25,486 bases of DNA, taken from IMG/VR virus record IMGVR_UViG_3300003702_000433, positions 1 to 25,486 of that record. One strand, given 5' to 3'. This stretch comes from a virus. A program made the position numbers and the translations under genes. Under the pieces are notes generated by a model, which did no database searches, was not told the origin of the DNA, and saw only the letters and a program-made list of their open reading frames with translations. This document shows, piece by piece, positions 20,655-25,486 of this stretch (positions are counted from its first letter, which is position 1; each line of letters starts with the position of its first letter).

Positions 20655-22202
20655 TTATCCTGAGGGTCCGCCTGCTAATGGCTCAAAGCCATAGAAAAAG
20701 AACTCATTTTTTTCTTTGTTGTAATACATTTGTCCTTCTTTTAGTTCTCCGTTTGCAACAGCTTGATCGAAGTCAACTATTCCAGTTTCTTTATCTGCTC
20801 TCATATCAAATTTTCTAAATAATTCAGGCTCTACCCATTTATTACCAAGGTCATCGACTCCTCTGCGTAAATCTGCATTAAAATTAAGCAAATTATCATG
20901 TGTGCCGATATATCTGTTTTTTAGCTCAAGCAATTTTCTATCTCGATCTACTGTTGCTAACATAAATTTGACAATTAATTTGTTTCCTTTTGGTGTTTTC
21001 TTGAGTGATGCAATCGCGGTTTGATATAGTTTTGCCTCAAAGTCTGATGTTGCACCAGAACCGATTTCTCTCATGCGAGGAACAATGTAAGCACTTAGAG
21101 CATCAAATAGCTCTTGCTCTGCAAGATCATTAGCGAAAGTTGCACCTCTATTGCCAAACTCATTTAGCCATGATCTTATTCCTAAGAGCGCATCTTCTTT
21201 TCTTCCTGTATCAAGACCACCATCTAGTAATAACTCCATCAAATAAAGCCTGTCGGTTACATTCTTGTTTTTCTCAAGCACCGATCTATCGCTCTCTGTT
21301 TCTTTCATCGCGGCCTCAAGAAGAAATATATCTTTTTTCTTGCCCATATCAAAAATTGGCTGTGTTGATTTTCGTTTTTCTGCCAAAAATTCTGAGTAGG
21401 TTCCCATCGCTATCTCATCTTTTTCGGTGATAGGAGTGCCGCGTGTAGGATCAGTCAACATATATTCTTTAAATGATGCTGGATCTGTTGGTGGTTTAGC
21501 TCCGGCTATTTCTGCTTGCTTTTGTAATTTATACATCTCTCCCAAAAATGATGGATCTGCTTTTGCATATTCACCCATCGCTGGTGACATTTGCCCACTT
21601 TTTATCATTTCATCTATTGTGCTTTCAAGTCCAAAGCGTTGTTTGCGTAATCTTTCTTGTTCTTGCATCTGTATCATTTGATTTGTTTTTGCCATGGCGC
21701 TTGTCTCTCTGGCTTGATATCCTTGACCGATGTTACGACCGGCAAACGCATCGCTCACTCCCATTAACAAGTTTCCTATGCCTTGAAATCTTGCTGCGTT
21801 TTGTGCTTTTTTGTAAGCATCTAAATCTGCTTGTGTTTTAAAGCCACCAGCGGTTATTGCTTGTTGCTGTTCTGTGGTTGGTAAAAAACCACCGCCTCTC
21901 ATCATCGCTTGTCTTGCCCTAGAAAGCTCTGGTGGTGGCAACAAAGTTGGCGGTGGTGATGCTTTTTGCTGTTGTTGCCTTCGACTGAGTATAAGATCAG
22001 TCAAAGATTGTTGTTGTGGCAAACCTTGTATAGCTTGATTATACATAGGTGGAAATTGCTGTGGTTGAAAACCCGCAACAGCTTGATTATATGTAGGCCT
22101 TGCTTGTAGTTGATTTGCAAAATTTGTTTTTTTGAGCAAATCTGGTCGCAACAAGTCAGTTAATAATTGTTGTTGATAAGGAGACTGGTATTGTGCAGCC
22201 AT
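20655..22202 (-). CDS. Internal virion / ejection-type protein, Gln-rich N-terminus
   Basis: The gene codes 515 residues. The first 110 are rich in Gln and Pro (MAAQYQSPYQQQLLTDLLRP, then polyQ and SPPPTLLPPPELS). The rest is mainly helical, with MIQMQEQERLRKQRFGLEST and LLEAAMKETESDRSVLEKNK. It lies between the 266- and 785-residue virion-type genes with gaps of a few bases, so it is probably the second of three ejection proteins. No enzyme motif is visible. Virion location would need proteomics or a structure-based search. Confidence 0.6.
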   Translation of the reverse strand: MAAQYQSPYQQQLLTDLLRPDLLKKTNFANQLQARPTYNQAVAGFQPQQFPPMYNQAIQGLPQQQSLTDLILSRRQQQQKASPPPTLLPPPELSRARQAMMRGGGFLPTTEQQQAITAGGFKTQADLDAYKKAQNAARFQGIGNLLMGVSDAFAGRNIGQGYQARETSAMAKTNQMIQMQEQERLRKQRFGLESTIDEMIKSGQMSPAMGEYAKADPSFLGEMYKLQKQAEIAGAKPPTDPASFKEYMLTDPTRGTPITEKDEIAMGTYSEFLAEKRKSTQPIFDMGKKKDIFLLEAAMKETESDRSVLEKNKNVTDRLYLMELLLDGGLDTGRKEDALLGIRSWLNEFGNRGATFANDLAEQELFDALSAYIVPRMREIGSGATSDFEAKLYQTAIASLKKTPKGNKLIVKFMLATVDRDRKLLELKNRYIGTHDNLLNFNADLRRGVDDLGNKWVEPELFRKFDMRADKETGIVDFDQAVANGELKEGQMYYNKEKNEFFFYGFEPLAGGPSG

Positions 22203-22210
22203 AATATTAT

Positions 22211-23011
22211 TTAATTACCCCACATTCCAGACTGCATTGAAATTCCTAGCAATCCACTTAATGCGCCTAAGTAATCTCCTGCACCTGTTTTTTGTTTTAC
22301 TGTTTCACCAACTGCTGGTGGCAGATGACTGACACCTGAGAGCAAGAGTCCGAGCTGTCTTGCTGGATAGTCAAATACACGACCGTACTGTCCATAGGCT
22401 GCATCCAAGCCAGCTTGCTGAACTGCTTGCTGTTGGGCGCCTATTCCTCCGAGCAATCCTAGTGTTTGATATTGGTCACCAAGCATTCCTTGTTGTACGC
22501 CTGTTCTATAATCACGATCAGACATTCCTAATTGTGCAGCAGTTTCAAAGCCTTGATGCCTTAACCCAGCGGTAGTTCTGCCGACAGAATCGAAATAAGC
22601 ACGATCAGCCTCACTTTCTAAAATGCCATGTCTTGCACCACCAAATGCTGATGCTGCTGCTGCTCGATCACCTGCTTGTATTTGTTGTATTTGTCTTGAG
22701 CGTTCAAGATCCGAAATTGCTGCATTGATTACATCGGTTTGGTAAGGATTTGCGTAGGCGCTGATGTCCAACGGATCTGTGGCCAATCCTGCCAATGCAC
22801 CACGTGGATCATAGCCCATTGATTCGTCAAGCATACCTCTCACTTGGCCAAATGATGCGAGTTGATCTGGATTGAATCCGGCAACTAAGTCACCATCGTA
22901 TGGTAAAAAGTCAAGCTCTGATGCTGATTTAGCACCAGAATAAACTTCTTTATACATCTCAAGTAGATCAGGATTAATGTCTGCTGTTGCTGTTGTTGTT
23001 CCTTTGCTCAT
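22211..23011 (-). CDS. Internal virion-type protein, Ala/Gly/Gln-rich
   Basis: The gene codes 266 residues. A central segment reads YANPYQTDVINAAISDLERS, then IQAGDRAAAASAFGGARHG and a helical Gly/Gln-rich stretch. The N-P-Y...(D/E)-L-x-R...A-S-A-F-G-G-x-R-x-G pattern is one I associate with podovirus-like uncultured marine phages, at this position before the ejection proteins. The C-terminal tail is Gly/Leu-rich (GAGDYLGALSGLLGIS) and could associate with membrane. It is likely a small ejection or tail-adaptor protein. The start overlaps the preceding gene by 4 bases. Confidence 0.65.
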   Translation of the reverse strand: MSKGTTTATADINPDLLEMYKEVYSGAKSASELDFLPYDGDLVAGFNPDQLASFGQVRGMLDESMGYDPRGALAGLATDPLDISAYANPYQTDVINAAISDLERSRQIQQIQAGDRAAAASAFGGARHGILESEADRAYFDSVGRTTAGLRHQGFETAAQLGMSDRDYRTGVQQGMLGDQYQTLGLLGGIGAQQQAVQQAGLDAAYGQYGRVFDYPARQLGLLLSGVSHLPPAVGETVKQKTGAGDYLGALSGLLGISMQSGMWGN

Positions 23012-23451
23012 AATTCTTTACTTATAATGTTTTCTTTTTTAAACCCTAAATTCTTTGCAGCTCTCGCCCAACCTGGTCTGCCGCCTCCCCATAGTCTTTT
23101 ACCACCAATCCTTTGACAAAAGATTTCGATACTCGGTAGCATGTCCTCAAGTTGTTCATACTTTCCGGCACAAAACAAAAGATTCATGCCAATCAAGCGT
23201 GGATAAGTAACAATTTCGGTAACGAATACAGATTCCTTACTTGGATGCGGCCATAATTGAAACTTTTTGTTAATTATGCCTTGCCTTACATCCTCAATAT
23301 TATACATATCCTGGTACTTTAAACACTTTCCAATTAATGGCTTGCACCATTCCCATACATTTTCTTTCTCGTTTTGAGGCTCGTCAAACAGCGGTGGTTG
23401 AAAGAACTCCCGCGTTTGAGACCTCGATTCTATATTTAGTCCCATCTGCAC
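23008..23451 (-). CDS. GNAT-like phage virion-region protein
   Basis: This 147-residue protein's middle and end (VFVTEIVTYPRLIGMNLLFC, then AGKYEQLEDMLPSIEIFCQR and GGRPGWARAAKNLGF) follow a pattern of acetyltransferase-fold phage proteins: E-x-V-x-Y-P-R, A-G-K/G, helix, then G-R-x-G-W-x-R-x-x-x-x-L-G-F. The same pattern sits beside podovirus tail genes in other phages, where an enzymatic role is unproved. Catalytic competence cannot be judged. The start overlaps the upstream 74-residue gene by 68 bases, an unusually long overlap here; ATG 23445 is a second choice and no closer start fits. Confidence 0.65.
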   Translation of the reverse strand: MQMGLNIESRSQTREFFQPPLFDEPQNEKENVWEWCKPLIGKCLKYQDMYNIEDVRQGIINKKFQLWPHPSKESVFVTEIVTYPRLIGMNLLFCAGKYEQLEDMLPSIEIFCQRIGGKRLWGGGRPGWARAAKNLGFKKENIISKEL

Positions 23452-23608
23452 TCACCAAAATTACTTGTGTATCATCCTGTCCATTAAGTTCCATTCGTTC
23501 ACCTACTTTAAATGCTTGCCCATCTCGTATTTCTAGTTCATTAATCAACTGACTTGTTGATGCAAAACTGTATTCATATGTTGCCTGGGGCAATGTTCTC
23601 CTACTCAT
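23384..23608 (-). CDS. Hypothetical protein between gp10-like and GNAT-like genes
   Basis: This 74-residue protein (MSRRTLPQATYEYSFASTSQ) is likely beta-rich (QAFKVGERMELNGQDDTQVI; LVSADGTKYRIEVSNAG). The ATG overlaps the stop of the gp10-like gene by 4 bases, and its last 68 bases overlap the GNAT-like gene in another frame. No family recognised; position suggests a tail-region accessory. Confidence 0.65.
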   Translation of the reverse strand: MSRRTLPQATYEYSFASTSQLINELEIRDGQAFKVGERMELNGQDDTQVILVSADGTKYRIEVSNAGVLSTTAV

Positions 23609-25115
23609 CTTCTGCCTCTAGGTATTACATCTGCCCTTATGTTTCCAATAACAAAATTTTCTGTGGTAACACCTTTAATTTTCATGCTTAACTGTGCTGC
23701 GTTAAATCTGCAACTGATATAACCATCATCATCAAACTGGTAAGAACCTAAATTCGTACTCGCGCCAAGTGGGTTTGGTTTACCGGTAAACTCCAAAGTC
23801 AGGCAAGGCAGATTATCACATGCCTCATCGGGCAATAATTCATTGACCTGGGATAACAGGTTGCCTTGTTTTATTTCCATCGGTGCAGTTTGCAAGTAAG
23901 GCACATTGGTACTTATATCCGGGCTGTCTGATAAATTCGTTCTCTCTTGTTGGTATATCTCACCGGCAGAATCCGCTGCCAGGGGAAAAGCAAAAATGCC
24001 TTTGTCGAGCCAACAGGTGCGTTGTATTGTTGTGCCAACCACCCAATGGTTCTCGCGATAATTCCATACGACATATCTATCTGGTGACTGGCTGGTTCCA
24101 GAGGGAAAAAACCACCAGACCTCACCCCACTCTGCATTGTGTCCACCGGCAGTTTTTTTGGCAAAGTTTTGAAAATGGAGTCAAAGATATAGTCATGCAC
24201 ATCAGAGTTGATTGGCCTTATTGTGCCATCATAGACAACAAATCCGTTATCTGTCATCCACACCATAAAGCCGGAAGTGCTGATAATCGCCTCAGAGCCT
24301 ATAGCACCGATTGACTCTGCGACTTTTTGTATTCCATAGACAAAGGGTTGCCCCTGGTAATACATCCGGTGCAAGCCATTTGAGGTAAAGAGCATAATGT
24401 CGGTTTGCCAGCGGATTGCACTCACTATTTTTCCTTTGGTGGTGAGCTGCAAAGAACCGGCAGAATTGGTTGATGATGCTGTCCAGGTGGTATTGTCCTC
24501 GCGGTCTGACCATTGTATTTTTCGTGGATCATCTGATGCACCGAGAGCCACAAGATGTCTTTCGTTGGTTACAATCAATCCCTCGCAACCGGTTGGTGCA
24601 TTGGTGATTGCTGCCGATATTGTGTCTGCTGTACCGCCTGAGTTTGATTCCCAGGTTAACAATCTGCCATCGCTGCTGCAACAGGCAACCAAGTCCTCAC
24701 CCCAATTATCAAGACTCCATCTGTCGAAAACTGTTTGCAAGCCTGACTGCGATCTTGCATCGCCATAATCTTCCCTACCATAGAGATAGGCACCGAAACC
24801 CAAAGCTGCGTTGCTCTCTGGCGCGACAAACGAGGTGGGCGTAATGTCAGTCCAAATATCTTGATAAAACACATAGAGCTTGGTACGAGTGCCAACCGCC
24901 ATAACCGGATCACCGGCGTTATCTTGCCAGGCGTGCATACTCATTGGCTCACCATCTAAAGGGCTGGAGGTGTATTTAGTCCAACCGCCAATCGGTCTGG
25001 CATTGCCATTGTGAAAGCGCATTAAGTCCGAATCTATATAACGCCCCATATTTGAGTAGTCAGTACCATTTGTACGGACTCCAGGTTTTTGGGGTGTTAT
25101 CTGAATGTAGCTCAT
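23605..25115 (-). CDS. P22 gp10-like tail accessory protein, split by -1 frameshift
   Basis: The N-terminal frame (25115 to 23913, 400 residues) begins MSYIQITPQKPGVRTNGTDY and resembles the phage stabilisation/tail accessory family of P22 gp10, which closes the short tail below the portal. About residue 320 the expected continuation leaves this frame. The -1 frame contains GGHNAEWGEVWWFFPSG, SPDRYVVWNYREN and a beta-rich end to 23605. Joining them gives about 503 residues. The switch must lie after a TGA of the -1 frame near 24180, and a perfect A_AAA_AAA slippery heptamer sits at 24159-24153 in the zero frame. It may be a homopolymer sequencing error, programmed frameshifting or real disruption. 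The family call rests on remembered patterns. Confidence 0.7.
24153..24159 (-). other. A_AAA_AAA slippery site at the frame switch
   Basis: Seven A on the minus strand follow CC, so the zero-frame codons are CCA AAA AAA CTG. A -1 slip gives AAA AAA ACT GCC GGT GGA and continues into the open -1 frame. The heptamer is in the exact X_XXY_YYZ phase. Only a weak downstream stem (CTGC/GCAG) is seen. Confidence 0.7.
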
Positions 25116-25123
25116 TTCGAGTG

Positions 25124-25480
25124 TTACTCGCCTATTGTTTTCGTTTCAGACGTTGGCGTTATTTGTTTGGTTATGTTCATATCAAGATGATCTTTAAATT
25201 TTTGCACTTCATCTGTACCTATAGCTGCCTCAGTCCAACCAGTAATAACTTCATTTGTCAGATCAGCAAACGGAATAAAGTCAGTACCAACATCTGCTAA
25301 TGATAAAAATTGAGTGCTATAAGTTGTTGAAGTATAGGGTACAGGCTCGCCATCTACTACATGGGTTTCTGAGCTAGTAGCCAAAAGCCGCCAATTCACT
25401 ACATAAACAACATCGTCAAGACTTTCATACGTTGGATAAACTTCAACTGTTTTACAATTCCATGTATAAGTATTTGCCAT
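25124..25480 (-). CDS. Phage protein of DUF7936-like type
   Basis: This 118-residue protein begins MANTYTWNCKTVEVYPTYES and continues DDVVYVVNWRLLAT. Its later pattern DFIPFADLTNEVITGWTEAA (about 68-87) is typical of a small phage family encoded between head and tail genes, where Y-x-W, V-x-W and F-x-x-(Y/F)-x-D-L-T-x-x-x-V-x-x-W recur. It is probably a tail- or head-associated protein. It starts at ATG 25480, six bases from the window edge, and its stop is 8 bases before the gp10-like start. Its upstream neighbours, expected to include the capsid gene, lie outside the window. Confidence 0.65.
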   Translation of the reverse strand: MANTYTWNCKTVEVYPTYESLDDVVYVVNWRLLATSSETHVVDGEPVPYTSTTYSTQFLSLADVGTDFIPFADLTNEVITGWTEAAIGTDEVQKFKDHLDMNITKQITPTSETKTIGE

Positions 25481-25486
25481 TATTCT

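Noticed and set aside
1-25486. tRNA genes or an att core derived from a tRNA
   Set aside because: No T-arm consensus with a matching acceptor stem was seen on either strand by eye; a tRNA scan would be decisive.

Overview
The window is most of a temperate tailed-phage (or prophage) genome with a podovirus-type structural module. The evidence is a terminase pair, a P22-like portal protein, a three-TM holin, a P22 gp10-like tail accessory protein, a run of large ejection-type virion proteins, a replication module (TOPRIM primase/RecA-fold helicase, SSB-like protein, Holliday-junction-type nuclease, DNA methyltransferase), a YqaJ-type exonuclease and a tyrosine integrase. The DNA is AT-rich. The holin family and the small-gene repertoire resemble uncultured marine phages of Alphaproteobacteria, but the host is an inference. 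No host gene and no tRNA was recognised.

Layout. Two transcription units diverge from an AT-rich control region at 13219-13389. Leftward (minus strand) run: a ribbon-helix-helix protein, a PD-(D/E)XK resolvase-like nuclease, a small protein, a methyltransferase, an SSB-like protein and the primase/helicase. Then comes an intergenic iteron/hairpin array (8404-8623, probable replication origin), an unknown protein, a second PD-(D/E)XK protein, TerS, a 461-base spacer rich in inverted repeats, TerL, the portal, small proteins, holin, two small membrane proteins, a nucleotidyltransferase-fold protein, and a proline-rich protein that runs off the left edge inside a 12-bp VTPP-coding tandem repeat. 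On the right, minus-strand genes from 25480 down to 17859 encode a tail-region protein, the gp10-like protein (with an apparent -1 frameshift at an A7 run), a GNAT-like protein, three ejection-type proteins and small proteins. If the genome is circular or circularly permuted, the leftward unit would leave at base 1 and re-enter at 25486. The major capsid, scaffold and endolysin genes are not in the window and would lie in that gap.

Rightward (plus strand, 13390-17875) is a tightly packed early/lysogeny unit: four small unknown proteins (two with zinc-finger-like cysteine sets), the YqaJ-type exonuclease, a winged-helix regulator, a coiled-coil protein, the integrase and several small proteins. 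Three successive small genes are joined by an almost identical 25-bp junction that carries the Shine-Dalgarno site and, in two cases, the last codons of the preceding gene.

How the genes work together. Integrase plus the small winged-helix protein suggest a lysogenic option without a classical CI repressor. Primase/helicase, SSB-like protein, exonuclease and resolvase-like nuclease form a replication/recombination set, with no recognisable annealase or DNA polymerase here. TerS/TerL/portal package DNA, and the right-hand genes build the short tail and the DNA-ejection apparatus. The most interesting signals are the iteron origin, the repeated gene-junction module, the A_AAA_AAA frameshift site, the structured TerS-TerL spacer and the nucleotidyltransferase in the late operon.
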